Shown: positions 35,902 through 51,400 of the stretch, in pieces
Position numbering within the stretch: position 1 is the first letter of the stretch
Layout of the letters: every line of letters starts with the position of its first letter
NCBI GenBank assembly: GCA_965153355.1
Contig: OZ231126.1
Span: 112,282,001 to 112,346,000 of the forward strand
Reading direction: 5' to 3'
DNA from: Flaccisagitta enflata
Lineage: Eukaryota; Chaetognatha; Sagittoidea; Aphragmophora
DNA: 64,000 bases
Notes under the pieces: generated by a model
Told to the model about the DNA's origin: nothing
What the model saw: only the letters and a program-made list of their open reading frames with translations
The model's database searches: none
Position numbers and translations under genes: made by a program

Positions 35902-37512
35902 TTAGGGCGGTGTTGACACCTTGATCTTAATGGCTAAACGACAGTAGCACAATGGCATGAAATCCACAAGTTGAAAATTTTCATCGGTTATGTAAACATC
36001 AATAGAGTTTAGTGAGGTTTTTAGAGAATTCATACGGTAATAAAGAACATCGTCAGTTTGTTTTGTTAAAAATTTATTGGAGATGGCCACGTCATCGATT
36101 ATTAAAGTATAGACTATATTATAATCCGCGAACCTAGTTCCTTTCAACCAGAGGTCCTTTTTCAATGGTCCCGCCAGATCGGTGATCACATGGAGGAGTC
36201 GTGGGTAAGGTCGAGCGCAGCAAGGTGGTGATTGATGTTCATATGTCAGGGTGTGTGATGTTCGTGATATGTCACCGTCGATTCTAAGCGGTGTGGTGCT
36301 GGCCGGGCCAAGTATCAACAAATTTCCAGGTTTCGCTCCCAATCGGTACGAACATTTAGGAGGCAAATTTACAGTGACCTGTGTTCCGTCATCGCAGAGA
36401 AAATTATCCGTTTTGGTTACGCAATGAACTTTGCCCGAGTGTGAATCTATCACGAGTTGAAACAGGTCTTGATCCTTTTCCTTTGTTCTGGATGTGCTTG
36501 TGCGTTTGTCAGCTTTGTTATGTAAAATGGCGAGCATTTTTCTGGCTTTTATCGCTTGATGAATTAGGGCTAAGTTTGCCGTTACTAGATTTCTAAAGCT
36601 TGATTTGGAATTTTCCGTCAGAGTGTAAACTGGATCTTCTTGTGTGCCTGTGTTGATCATATCTTCGATTCCTAATTCTGCGATAAACTGCTCTGTCTCA
36701 TGGACTATGGCTTGTTTTGGACCATTCTCTCCCAACGTGTCAGCTTTGCTCAAATCGACGCCGTAGAAGATGGAAAGATTCATCGCGTTTGAATCTCTAC
36801 TTCGAGGTCGATCGGTCACTGGTCTTAAAGTGTGAGATGACGCAATGGTTTTCGCCTCTTTTGCTTGCGTGTAACGGTCCGTCGACTGAAATGTTATCAG
36901 ATTGTCGATGTTGTCAGTCTCCGGTAATTTGCTTTGTAAATGTTTGTGTATTATGCCTCTTGAATAGATCGCGATGTCTAAATATCGGTTTAGCAATTTG
37001 ATGTCCTCGAGAGTCATCGCTTTTAAGTGATTCTCGCTAAATACATCAGTGTCAAACACAATTTTCAGTGACGCCCTTAGCAGAAAGTGAGTGATGGGTG
37101 AAGTTATGCTTTGAGTCAAAAGATCAACCGCGAAGTCGGAATCTGTAGCTGAATGGCTAGGTAGCGGAATGATATATGATTGATTATTAAAACGCCGTTT
37201 AATAATCCCTGATGAATATAGTTGATTAATTTGTCCTAACTGCTCCGGGATTTTGATGTGGACCTCTACTGACTCATCATTACTGTATGTGAGTGGGAAC
37301 GCGTCGATCCAGAATTTAGAGACTCCTAAGTCACATGAATTGCCTTTCATAAAAGTGAAATTTGAGAAGTCGATGTTTTCATCCAAATTAACAGTCCAAT
37401 TTGACGCGGACGATAGGCGGTCAAAATCCCCCAGTTGATTCTCAACCTCTTCGTTAGTCAAATATAGTTCATACTCATCCTGGTCTATGTTAATGGGTGC
37501 GTGCATACTCAT
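35902..37512 (-). CDS. Probable minor capsid / penton-like protein
   Basis: A 536-residue intronless frame begins at ATG (37512), only 9 bp after the integrase stop codon. The C-terminal 100 residues contain LLHVITDLAGPLKKDLW and YYRMNSLKTSLNSIDVYI followed by a hydrophobic end. This resembles the C-terminal domain of minor capsid (penton-type) proteins of Polintons, where a strand like 'tIeI.I.D..G..v.F' is typical. A preceding segment CSYRLGAKPGNLLILGPAS looks like a beta-rich domain. No stops or frameshifts occur. Position between capsid and integrase supports a virion role. It could instead be an unrelated structural protein of the same element. Confidence 0.5.
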   Translation of the reverse strand: MSMHAPINIDQDEYELYLTNEEVENQLGDFDRLSSASNWTVNLDENIDFSNFTFMKGNSCDLGVSKFWIDAFPLTYSNDESVEVHIKIPEQLGQINQLYSSGIIKRRFNNQSYIIPLPSHSATDSDFAVDLLTQSITSPITHFLLRASLKIVFDTDVFSENHLKAMTLEDIKLLNRYLDIAIYSRGIIHKHLQSKLPETDNIDNLITFQSTDRYTQAKEAKTIASSHTLRPVTDRPRSRDSNAMNLSIFYGVDLSKADTLGENGPKQAIVHETEQFIAELGIEDMINTGTQEDPVYTLTENSKSSFRNLVTANLALIHQAIKARKMLAILHNKADKRTSTSRTKEKDQDLFQLVIDSHSGKVHCVTKTDNFLCDDGTQVTVNLPPKCSYRLGAKPGNLLILGPASTTPLRIDGDISRTSHTLTYEHQSPPCCARPYPRLLHVITDLAGPLKKDLWLKGTRFADYNIVYTLIIDDVAISNKFLTKQTDDVLYYRMNSLKTSLNSIDVYITDENFQLVDFMPLCYCRLAIKIKVSTPP

Positions 37513-37521
37513 TCTTCTCGC

Positions 37522-39214
37522 TTAGAAGATAAGGGCCCTATTCTCATCAGTATGAAACAGGGGTGCAAATTCCAGTGAGTTTTTTCCAAAAATACGCTTA
37601 AAAAATCGTAAATTATCCTCTGAGATGGTCTCTATTTTGCTATCCCGTTCGATCTTGTAATAAAGAACTCGTCGATTGTTCAGTGACTTTCTGTTCCGAA
37701 GCGTGGGAGGATTTTCGTGAAAGAAATCCAAAACTCGAATTTTCGAGGAGGCGTCAGGTGTCCGTTGCTCTAAAAATCCATAAGCCGATGTGATTTTTTT
37801 GAGTTCCCATCTATAAAAGTATTTAGAAGGGAATGATTCAATCTTGAATACGTAAGGTAAAACTTTATCGTTCACTTCCAAAACGATAAGAGGTGTTTCA
37901 TGAAAGTGAGCGTTAAAAACAACATTATCCCGATGAAATGTTGATTTTCTTTTTCGTAAGAGCACTCTGTCTCCTACTGAGAGATCGGTCCCTGGTTTGA
38001 AAATGTTTTTTATTTGTTTTTGTTGATTTTGAAAAGATTCAATGTTTTTTTTTGCCACTATTGAACTAATATGAGTATCGAAGTGGCAAAAAATAGGTTT
38101 TTCAGAGTAAATTCCACGATGTCTACGATTATTGTAGATTTGTTCGCATAGTTTAAGAATATGAGCGTAGCTTTGATTTTTAAATGAGAAAAGCATGGAA
38201 AAAAATAGCCTTTTCACGGATCGAATTTCCTCTCTATTACGCTAAATCACAGCGCATACAAAAAATAAATGATTATTTATATTCATTTTTTTTTAGTCGC
38301 GTGCTACGCGACTCTACACCCTGCTTTGTCCGTCCGTCCATCCGTCACACTTTACTTTTTTGGAGTCAATGGGAGTTTTTTATGGCTTTATTGCCCTATG
38401 TAAAAAGGTTCCACTGATTTCAATTATGGTTCCCTGTGCTCACCTAAACTTTTAATTAAAAAAAACGTAATAAAAAATAACATATAAATCAAAAATATTA
38501 ATAAATTTATATTTTGTATGCGCAATGACCTGATTTTTGGCCATAATCCCGTAGACAAATGATAGATGTTGATGTTTAAGTCGTTGGATAATTTCCTTTT
38601 AAACTCACCGCGGAATTCAGATCTAAATTGGTAGAAAAGATAAAAAGAAATGATTACGTAGACTTGTGACTGTTTGTAATTAGTTTTTTCTTGTTTTGTC
38701 TTTAATTGACTTATTACCCTCGATCAACGGCGAGATGTCGATATCCCCTTCCTTGTAGTTGCTGGTCAGCACCAAATTCAATTAGAGATTGTTCAAAGGC
38801 TTTGAGTGTGTCTTTGCTGGAAGTTGAGTTTATGGGAGTTAATTTTACCATCTTCGAAAAAACATCTTGGAGAATTAAAACCACATATTTTTTATTGTTG
38901 TTTGGTTTGACTTTTCTCAGAAATAATAAATCGCCGGATAAAATATGTAAAGGGGAGAAAGATAACCACTTGCGAAAACTAAGATGGCGTTTACGAGAAT
39001 TTAAAATACGAGCCTCAAAATTTCGAGATGTAGCTTCAATGCTATTTTTAAACGTCTCTATTTCAGCTCTTGTCAAAAATTTTCCTTCGCGTTTAGCAGC
39101 TTGATAAATTGCTTCAGTATTTTGTTGTAAATATAAATCGCTGTTAGGATTTCTATACAGTTTGTAAATTTCCTTGGTAGTTTGTATTTGATCCTCGTCG
39201 AGTTTATCAGTCAT
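37522..39214 (-). CDS. DD35E retroviral-type integrase of Maverick/Polinton type, frameshifted
   Basis: Three minus-strand exons: 39214-38718 (ATG at 39214), 38622-38530 and 38241-37522. The first Asp lies in LHILSGDLLF, the second in LAVDRG at the first exon end. The Glu comes in VIERKF at the start of the third exon. With these splices exactly 35 residues separate the second Asp and the Glu, which is the DD35E spacing of rve integrases. The C-terminal part has IYNNRRHRGIYSEKPI and GDRVLLRKRK, the usual chromodomain-like end. One frameshift lies near 38220, just after the Glu, so this copy is probably not functional unless it is a sequencing error. Intron 2 contains a GTCGCG-family copy. The enzyme would insert the linear element into host DNA. 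Confidence 0.8.
38293..38402 (-). mobile_element. GTCGCG-family copy in integrase intron 2
   Basis: TTTAGTCGCGTGCTACGCGACTC, then CACCCTGCTTTGTCCGTCCGTCC and a TCACACTTTACTTTTTTGGAGTC block match the terminal part of the family. Its orientation is the same as the host gene. Confidence 0.75.
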
Positions 39215-39313
39215 TTTTCTGTAAAAAAAAACATCCAAAAAAATTTTTTTCGAAAAATAGACATCTGACCGTTTTCCTCTGCGTTCACGTTAAGCGTAGA
39301 AAACAAATGATAC

Positions 39314-39815
39314 TTAAAGAAAAGATCGAAGCGGTATACAAGGTATGCTCTGTTTTCGAATTCCAGCGAGTCTAACCAGGTTTTTAAGCAGAGTTTTTTC
39401 CTTTACTGTAAATTTCTGTATATTCGATTGACCTTTGGTCTTATTAACCAAAAATATGTACAGATAATCTTTGGAAAGAGAAAGAGAAGCCAATATTTTT
39501 AGCATTGACATTGAATACGATGCGTCTCTGCCGTGAAATACAAGATTCCTTTTTGTAGTAAGAGCGAATCTTCTGTCTTTGCTTTCGGCCAGAGTTTTGT
39601 TGTCTAGGAGCTCCTCTTCGCTTAAATATTGCTCCAATTTTCTCCTTAACACAATCATCTTAGACGAAGGATACGGGATTTTTGACCGTTTGCAAATATT
39701 GTGCAAAGATCGGTAAACGTCGCGCATAATTGCGGCTTTTCCTTTCTTTTTTTGTTTTTCCGCCTCATCCCCATCTTGCTCTTGTTCCTCGTCTTCTTTT
39801 TCTTCTTCCTCTTCT

Positions 39816-39880
<65 letters not shown>

Positions 39881-40472
39881 TTCTTCTTCTTCTTCTTCTT
39901 CTTCTTCTTCTTTCTTCTTCTTCTTCTTCTTCTTCTTCTTCTTCTTCTTCTTCTTCTTCTTCTTCTTCTTCTTCTTCTTCTTCTTCTTCTTCTTCTTCTT
40001 CTTCTTCTACGTCATTTTCCTCTTTTTGTTTTCTCTCTTGCTCTTTTTTCTTTAATCTTTTAACTCGGCCCGCCGGAAGTGTTTCTTTTTGTTTCTTTCT
40101 TTGTTTCGGTTGTTTTTTCTCTATATGGTTGTTTTGTTTCTGTTTCGAGTTCTCGGTATCGTTGCGTTCGTTGAGATTCAGCCCCGCGCCTAGTAATGAT
40201 TGTTGCTGTTGATCACGATCCTTATTAAGAGAATAATTTTTTCTGAGAATTTCAAGTTCCTTATCTCTTTGGGCCCCGATTAGTACATCCGTGATCGATT
40301 CAATTCTTTCCTGGTCACTCAGTCCTTCACGAGTGAGGACCATGTGAACCTTTCTTTGATAACTGTTGTATTTTTTGTTTTTGTTTGTTATTGTTGTGGT
40401 TGGTGGCGTTTGATTCATAATGAGACCTTGCGCCGATGGACCGCTTCCTTGAAGTGTGTCCTCTAGTGGTGG

Positions 40473-40552
<80 letters not shown>

Positions 40553-40733
40553 CTTCCTCTTCTTGTGATTCTTTTTCACGATGGAGAGTTCTTACAGTTA
40601 GATGGACAAGTCTTAATAGATCTAATGAATGTAGCAAATAGTGGCGATGGAAGAATGGTTCTGAGTCTGAGCTTGAATCTTTTACTTGCTCAAGATCTTT
40701 TTCTAGTCGTTCTAAGTTTTGCAAGTCATTCAT
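39314..40733 (-). CDS. PolyQ/polyE protein of unknown function with frameshift in the repeat
   Basis: From ATG at 40733 the frame encodes a Leu/Glu-rich start, about 30 Gln from a (CAA)n run, a folded-looking charged segment (YQRKVHMVLTREGLSDQERIESITDVL) and a Glu tract. The frame then shifts at an irregular GAA repeat near 39910. The downstream frame continues polyGlu into a 137-residue well-formed region that ends at 39314 (MIVLRRKLEQYL, LVFHGRDASYSMSMLKILASL). Read across the tract this is one protein of about 470 residues. The shift may be a sequencing slip or a true mutation. No domain was recognised. It sits beside the integrase in the virus-like block. Confidence 0.6.
39780..40010. repeat. 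(CTT)n / (GAA)n trinucleotide repeat in coding sequence
   Basis: About 230 bp of CTT with CCT variants encodes polyGlu on the minus strand. One irregular CTTTC step near 39911 shifts the frame. Confidence 0.95.
40471..40552. repeat. (GTT)n / (CAA)n trinucleotide repeat in coding sequence
   Basis: About 27 GTT units encode polyGln in the minus-strand gene 40733-39314. Confidence 0.95.
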
Positions 40734-40954
40734 AGTTATTAATGAACAATTCTAAGGAAAAAGTTGGGGGGTGCGGGGGGGGGGAAGGGTGTGTGGAGGT
40801 AGAGGGTGGTATTTAGATCTTTTTTTTCTGTCTTTTCTTTCAATAATATTGCTAACTAGCTTTACTTGTGTTTTTTTTTCCTTTGTTTTGTTTTCTCTCT
40901 CTTTTTGTTATAATTACATAAAAAACGACACACACACTAAAAAAAAAAGAAAAT

Positions 40955-45516
<4,562 letters not shown>

Positions 45517-45536
45517 GTTGCTCTTTTTTTTCTCGC

Positions 45537-45848
45537 TTAACGACGTGGAATGATGAAATTCAAGGGGACGAAAGGTTTCAACGTTCGGTTATAGAGATTA
45601 AAACTGTCAGTTCTGAATTGCAAATCCCGATTGCTGGCGTTGTTCAAGGAAATGTAAACACTTGGACGATAAAGACGGGGGTCGGAAGGATTTTCAGTCA
45701 ACTTTTCGTTATTTAGGATGAGGTCGCAAGTTTTCTTCGCGAATTGATAACTTTCCCCAGTAAATATGTTTTGCAGTACATTTCTTAAATCACGTGACGT
45801 AGATTGAAATAATAGCAGGGAATCTATGTTATTCCGCACGCTACGCAT
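45537..45848 (-). CDS. Small protein of unknown function, virus-like cluster
   Basis: A 103-residue frame starts at ATG (45848) and stops 20 bp before the ATG of the 977-residue gene on the same strand. Composition is mixed and well formed (NNIDSLLLFQSTSRDLRNVLQNIF; PRLYRPSVYISLNNASNRDL). No domain was recognised. The tight spacing with its neighbour is typical of compact viral genomes. It might be an exon of the neighbour, but it has its own start and stop. Confidence 0.55.
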   Translation of the reverse strand: MRSVRNNIDSLLLFQSTSRDLRNVLQNIFTGESYQFAKKTCDLILNNEKLTENPSDPRLYRPSVYISLNNASNRDLQFRTDSFNLYNRTLKPFVPLNFIIPRR

Positions 45849-46128
45849 TGCAGACGCGGTAGATGAAGTCCCGCTGCAAGACAGAGGGCTCTGAGTCGAT
45901 ATAAGTGTGTGAATACCTGAGTCAGATAAGAGATGAAGTAGAGAGAAAAAAAAAAAAGCCTTTTTGAGAGTGTCAGTATTTGATTTTCCTTTAATTTTGT
46001 TTTTCTAGATAAAAAAAAAAAAAAGTAAAGTCAAAACCTTCAAGTCGCGTGCTAGATTTACAGAATAACTTATAATAACTTGTCTTTATATTCTTATTTT
46101 CTTCCAAATAATAATATTTTTTTTTCTC
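45849..46128. other. Intergenic gap in the virus-like cluster
   Basis: AT-rich, with poly(A)/poly(T) runs and a fragment AAGTCGCGTGCTAG of the GTCGCG palindrome at about 46043-46056. No gene was recognised. Confidence 0.5.
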
Positions 46129-46893
46129 TCATTCATCTACACTGGACTGACCGAGATGATGTGAGTGGATCGTCAAGAGACTTTGAAGAAAATGAATAGT
46201 CTTTTGATGTTTCTCATTTTGCAGCTTGATGTTATCAACGGCGAAGGAGCAAAATTGGTCATCTAGCAAAAGTGCCGAATCTCGAGCGAAGTCGCATTCG
46301 GAAATATCGCTGATAGGATCTAAGATTTGAGAGTTTTTGCTGACGCCTTTTAACCTCCCTAACTCAGACTCGGGGTCAGGGTCGTTACTTTTGTCGTAGT
46401 CGTCGGTTGATAGTACCGCCATTTTAGACACAAGCGGGTCAGTTTGAACCTCGTTGGATGATTTCCGTGCGAGCGATGAGGCGAGAGGTACTTTTCCATT
46501 GGAAGATTGTGAAACTCCATAAACATTTCCATTTTTTTTCTTTTTAGGCAGAGGGGCGTTTGCCGGGTCATCCATATTACCCGTGTCATCTTGCCCCTCT
46601 GTGGCCAAACGCCGGCGCGCGGCACGGGTTAGTACTCCCAAGCCGGAAAGGGGCGTATTTGCGACATTTGACGACTGTTTGGTCATTAACCTTTGCACTT
46701 TATTATCGGATAACGTGAGATATTTGCGAAGGTTTCTAATTGACCCCATCTTGGGTCTTTTATTTAACTTGGTCAAAGTGCCCTCTTTCCTTCTTTCGCT
46801 CCGTGATTGTGTAACGTGTGCGGAACTGTCTCTTTTGCCTTTTTTCATCATTCTTTTAAGAAAATCGAGACATTGATCGCTTATGAGCTCTTG

Positions 46894-46973
<80 letters not shown>

Positions 46974-47295
46974 AGACATTGATACTGTCATCATCATCGT
47001 CATAGTCATCGTTGTCGTAGTCAGCATCATCATCGCGATCATAAAAGCTATCTACAGAATCTTCGATTTTTTTAGTTCCACCGCCCTTCTTCACGGCTTT
47101 CCACCATAATTGTGAGAACTGGGGTGAAGTCACCCCTCCGCGAAATACAAATAGCTTTATTTTCAGTCGCGTGGCGATACTCCTCAATTGAAGAATGTAT
47201 GACGGATCGATTTGATCAGCGCCGACATACACTATAGACGTGAGTTTTCTTGGCGATAGCAGTTTGCGCCAATAGAGCAACGAATTGGCGATCCA
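46129..47295 (-). CDS. Unknown protein with polyasparagine and acidic tract, 5' end incomplete
   Basis: An open frame of about 388 codons. The N-terminal 75 residues look conserved (KLTSIVYVGADQIDPSYILQLRSIATRLKIKLFVFRGGV, shown here only as a description of a compact alpha/beta segment). A very acidic stretch (DDDADYDNDDYDDDDD), about 28 Asn from (AAC)n, a basic segment, a KKKK motif and a helical C terminus follow. No ATG precedes the conserved part. A CTCTAG acceptor just before 47295 suggests that a first exon lies further right, beyond the inserted elements at 47296-47440. Function unknown. The start of the alpha/beta region loosely resembles L7Ae/L30-like folds, without real support. 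Confidence 0.55.
46894..46974. repeat. (GTT)n / (AAC)n trinucleotide repeat in coding sequence
   Basis: About 27 GTT units encode polyAsn in the minus-strand gene. Confidence 0.96.
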
Positions 47296-47311
47296 CTAGA
47301 GTCGCGTGCAC

Positions 47312-47436
47312 TAGGGATGTGGAAGCGATTGATCGCTTCCAATTTGGAGGATGGGATAGCTACTAGTATTTGAGCTGTAAAAAAAAGGCAGAAGCGGAAG
47401 CGGAAGCGGCATAAAATTGACCGCTTCCACATCCCT
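47312..47436. mobile_element. GGAAGC-repeat MITE, copy 3, nested in a GTCGCG palindrome
   Basis: It has perfect inverted ends CTAGGGATGTGGAAGCG and CGCTTCCACATCCCTAG. The left flank ends GTCGCGTGCA and the right flank begins CGTGCACACAACT. CGTGCA is therefore duplicated, and the insertion split an AGTCGCGTGCACNCNACT palindrome. Confidence 0.85.
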
Positions 47437-48138
47437 AGCGTGCACACAACTAGAAGTTATACAACTTGACAAAGATATAAGCTGAAGATTTATGGTCTCC
47501 TAGTTTTTTTCGCGGCTTCATGTTTCATAGGTGGAAAAAATCCATGCTTGGAAGCGTCAGGAAGCAACTCATAACTATGGCCAAAAAAGAAAACGAACAA
47601 ATTTTGAGAGAGCAGAAACATAAGAAGATGTTGATCAATTTGCATAAAATTTACAGTGAATGATGACCATCATTTGGACTATGTCTGGTTCAAATTTCAA
47701 CAAAATCCGTTATATACTTTAGCCGTTATCACGTTTTTACTGCAGTCACCTTGTCCGGCAAGACAGCAATATGGGACTCTAGATAGCTAGACTGCATGTT
47801 TTCTTGATGCCTATGTTGACTATGCTCCTTCTTGATGAGCGGATTCACGCAAGTAACGAAATCGGTTGTTGATATGCAGTTGAATCGCTTACAAGTTCTA
47901 TCAATAAAAGGGAGAGAGGAAACGAAGGATTAGATAGGAGAAAGACAACGGAAGGAAAAGGAAAAGGGAAGGAGGGGAAAAGTTGGGCAAGAATAGAAGG
48001 AAGAGAAAATGTGATGAAACTTGATCCAATATAGCAGATACTACTGTAGACTTACTTTTCGGAGCGCTATATTATTGGTTTCCTGAAGTACAGTGGATAT
48101 CCCATGAAAAGAACGCGAGAATACCCGGGGAAGCTGTG
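47437..48138. other. Gene-free stretch
   Basis: No coding sequence was recognised. A purine-rich GGAAAGGGAAGGAGGGG-like tract lies at about 47925-48010. Confidence 0.45.
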
Positions 48139-48275
48139 TTCATTACGCTTGCCAGAGTGCTCAAAACGGACAAAACTGGGCTTCCCCCCACCGTCATATT
48201 TTTTCTTTGCAAGAATTTTATCTAACGAGCCATCGCGCGACTTTCAACTTGGTCGGGAACCATCGTTAGGGTGAG
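48139..48275. repeat. Left arm of a 137-bp inverted repeat pair
   Basis: It is the reverse complement, at roughly 88 percent by eye, of 51262-51400. Shared blocks include GTGCTCAAAACGG, CCCCCCACCGTCATATTTT and GGGAACCATCGTTAGGGT. The pair is 3 kb apart. Confidence 0.85.
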
Positions 48276-48747
48276 CTAGAAGCTTTCTATGTAGCTTAGT
48301 GAATGAGATTACCCCTTAGAGATGATTTAGGACAGCTAGCAAGCTTGTGACACGCTTGCCATTCATGAAGGGTCAAAATTCAACATCTTTTTGACCAAAA
48401 TCTAGCCTTTTCTAGTTGTCTTATAAGCTATTACAAGTTATTTAACAAAAAAATATGATACAAATTTGTACCTCAAACAAAAGTTATAGATGTTTTTTTT
48501 TTCCAAAAATAAATGAAATAAAGAAAATCCTTTTTCCTTCCAATCTTTCCGAATTCCAAGTATCCACTTCAAACTTTGCAGCACATCTCATTTTCATTAA
48601 CTGGCATGGACTAAACAAGAAGTTTTGTCTGTCCTTCAGTCCATTTGCCCATCTGTCCATGGATCCGTCCATGTATCCATCCATATGTCCCTCCCTCGTT
48701 CCACCCATCTGTTTGAATTTCCAAACCCCTGAATCTTAAAAGTGTGA

Positions 48748-48936
<189 letters not shown>

Positions 48937-49087
48937 TGTGAGTGTGTGTCTACGTCTCTCTACGTACATTTATCTTATTTCATTCTTTATTTCTTCCTTT
49001 CTCTATTTCTTCCTTTCATTTCTTTCTTCCTTACTCTGTCTTTCTCTCTTTTTTTTCTTTTTTTATTTGTTTTTTTTTGGGGGAGGA

Positions 49088-49374
49088 GGGCAGCGACCTA
49101 AGGGGACGTAGTCCTGTTGTACACAGGGGGATTTATGTTCGTCCATCCGCTTGTCTGTCTATTCATCCATCCGTTGTCCCAGGCCTCAAATCAACTCTCT
49201 CAGGCCTCAACACAGCCCTCTTAGGCCCAAAATCTGTCCTTCTCAGGGCTTTGATGCAACTCTCTCCAGCCTCAAAACTGCCCTTTCAGGCCTGATATCT
49301 CAGCCCTCTTGGGCAGGAAGTAGGATTGTTCCTCTGTTTTCTACCAGACTTCATCCCCTTTGGGGCCCCTGCCC
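49088..49374. mobile_element. GGGCAGCGGCC element, copy 2
   Basis: Left end GGGCAGCGACCTAAGGGGAC and right end CATCCCCTTTGGGGCCCCTGCCC are inverted versions of each other. The interior carries CAGGCCTCAAA...CTCTC units. Confidence 0.8.
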
Positions 49375-49753
49375 TCCAATTCACAATCAAGCAATGGGTA
49401 TTGGTGACCACACGTTGCCTTTGGGCTACCTGTTAAATCTTCCTTTCCCTCTTTCTTCTTTCAAGCTTCCTTCCACAAAACTAAACCGCAGTCTAAAGGC
49501 CCAAATCCTAGTCTTGATTCTTAAATCCAAGCCTCATTGCCCAAATTCCGGTCTCAACATTCAATTTTCAGTCAGGAAGCCAAAATCCCAACCTAAAATT
49601 CAAGATTTCAAACAGCTTTGGCTTAAATCTCAGCCTCATGACGCAAATCACGACTGGGCAATGCATAAAGAACAGGTCGCCCAAGGGCAACATGTGGTCA
49701 GCGACACCCGTTGCCCTGCTTTGCATGATTGTGAATTGGTGTGAGAGGAAGCA
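49375..49753. repeat. Diverged repeats next to the GGGCAGC elements
   Basis: AATTCACAATCAAGCAATGGGT with ACGTTGCCTTTGGGCTACC at 49378 reappears inverted at 49650-49740 (GCCCAAGGGCAACATGTGGTC...AATTCAC...). It forms a further inverted pair around AAATC(C/T)(C/T)AGCCTCA-type repeats. No gene was recognised. Confidence 0.6.
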
Positions 49754-50116
49754 GGGCAGCGGCCTCGAAGGGGACAAAGTCCTGTAGAACACTGGGGGAC
49801 TTTTGTTTGTCATTCCGTTCATCATTCCGTCTGTCCGTCTGTTTCCCCCAGGTCCTCTCAGGCCTGAAATCTGCCCTCTCAGGCCTGAAATCTACCCTCT
49901 CAAGCCTGAAATCTGCCCTCTCAGGCATTGAATCTGTGAGGGCAGATTTCAGGCCTGTAAGGGCAGATTTCAAGCCTGAGAGGGTAAATTTCAGGCCTGA
50001 GAGGGCAGATTTTAGGCCTGACAGGGCCTGGGGGGGACAAACGGAATGACAAACAGAATGACAAATGAAAGTCCCCCTGTGTTCCACAAGACTTCGCCCC
50101 CTTTGGGGCTGCTGCC
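49754..50116. mobile_element. GGGCAGCGGCC element, copy 3, perfect foldback
   Basis: Inverted ends GGGCAGCGGCCTCGAAGGGG and CGCCCCCTTTGGGGCTGCTGCC enclose four CAGGCCTGAAATCTGCCCT units in one orientation and then four in the other. The flip is at about 49930, so the whole element is a hairpin. Confidence 0.9.
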
Positions 50117-50142
50117 AAAAAAAAGGCTGAAGAGTAATGAAA

Positions 50143-50293
50143 AAGAAGGTTGGATACACGGCAATCCAGTTGCAGACGGTTGGGCAGGAGCAGTAACGCA
50201 AAAACCCCTTGGAATTCAGAAATGTGACAGACTGACCGACGGACGAACCTACCGACCGACACGGCAAGTTGTAGAGTCGCGTGTCTGCGACTA
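50143..50293 (+). mobile_element. GTCGCG-family palindromic element
   Basis: It runs from AGGTTGGATACACGGC through GTTGGGCAGGAGCAGTAACG and CCGACGGACGAACCTACCGAC to GTAGAGTCGCGTGTCTGCGACT. It closely resembles the capsid-intron copy at 34852 in order and spacing. Confidence 0.85.
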
Positions 50294-50391
50294 AAAATAA
50301 ATACAGTATTCGACTATGTGCATAAGCTCCTCTGTTTCACCACCAGTCAGTGAGCCGGAATCAGCCAAAACTGCCCTGGTGAGCACTTTTT

Positions 50392-50603
50392 GGGCAGCGG
50401 TCCCGGAGGGGCTAATGACCTATGATTCCACACATGGCAATTTTCCGTTTCTCCATTTTCCATTTTCCATTTCTCCATTTTCTGTTTTTCCATCCCCCCC
50501 CCCCCGGCCTCAAATCAGTTCTCTCCGGCCTTGAAACAGCCCTCTCTGGCCCTAAGTCAGCCCTCTTAGGCCTCAAATCAGCTCTCTCAGGCCTAAAAAT
50601 TGA
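50392..50603. mobile_element. GGGCAGCGGCC element, copy 4, one end seen
   Basis: GGGCAGCGGTCCCGGAGGGGC and ATGACCTATGATTCCACA match copy 5 at 62870. Inside, four GGCC(T/C)...AAATCAG...CTCTC units follow a (CCATTTTC)n stretch. A right end was not identified. Confidence 0.7.
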
Positions 50604-51261
50604 TTGGAAACCATCGTTAGAAAGACTACAAAGTTTCCATTGCACTCTGTTGGGTGCGTCCCCCAACTGCAGTAAAAATTTCATGGGGTTTTGTTGATAA
50701 GAAGATTGATTTTTAGGTTACAAAAGTATACTACTGCAATTATTTAATTATTGATTATCAACTGACAGTGGATAAGATTGCGTCACTGCCCCTGCCCCCT
50801 TAAAAAGCAGTCAGTTAGAAATTCAATTGTTTTTGCATTTTCAGCATAAACGCATATGAATTCCAACTGTCCATCAAGGAAGTGAGCGAAGTGGGCGAGC
50901 CCATGAATAGAGTGAGCAAGTTAGCAAAGCGAGTGGAGCAGAGCAGAATGCTGTGGAGAGAGTGAGCGGAGTGAGCAACGCGAGGGAACAAACATCGCAA
51001 TCAACCGAGTGGCCCATTAAAAATGTGATTGTCACGATGCAGGCGTAGCCATTTATCTAACTGCCAAACTGTCAGTGAGTCTGTCTAATTGTTGGCCTGT
51101 CTATCTGTCTGTTTGTCTAGCGGTGTCTCTGTCTGTTAGTCTGTTGGTCTGAATTGGCAGAGAGAACGGACTACAGACTAGGATTATGACGACGATGTTC
51201 GCACAAGAAAAAAGTGATGGAAAATTCAGAGAATACAGATTTCACTCACAAATTGTGATTG
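50604..51261. other. Gene-free stretch with GAGTGAGC repeats
   Basis: From about 50875 to 50985 GAGTGAGC, GAAGTGGGC and GAGTGGAGC motifs recur. GTCT-rich sequence lies at 51075-51145. No gene was recognised. Confidence 0.45.
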
Positions 51262-51400
51262 GACCCTAACGATGGTTCCCAACCGAGTTGAAAGACGCAC
51301 GACGGCTGGTTAGGCAGAATTTTTGCAAAGAAAAAATATGACGGTGGGGGGAAGGCCAGTTTTGCCCGTTTTGAGCACCCTGGCAGGCGTAGTGTTCATA
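51262..51400. repeat. Right arm of the 137-bp inverted repeat pair
   Basis: Reverse-complement partner of 48139-48275. The 3-kb interval between the arms holds the (GT)n tract and several GGGCAGC and GTCGCG elements. Confidence 0.85.

Noticed and set aside
39701-40212. Plus-strand Leu/Phe/Ser-rich frames opposite the polyGlu tract
   Set aside because: Antisense shadow of a trinucleotide repeat in a better-supported minus-strand gene.
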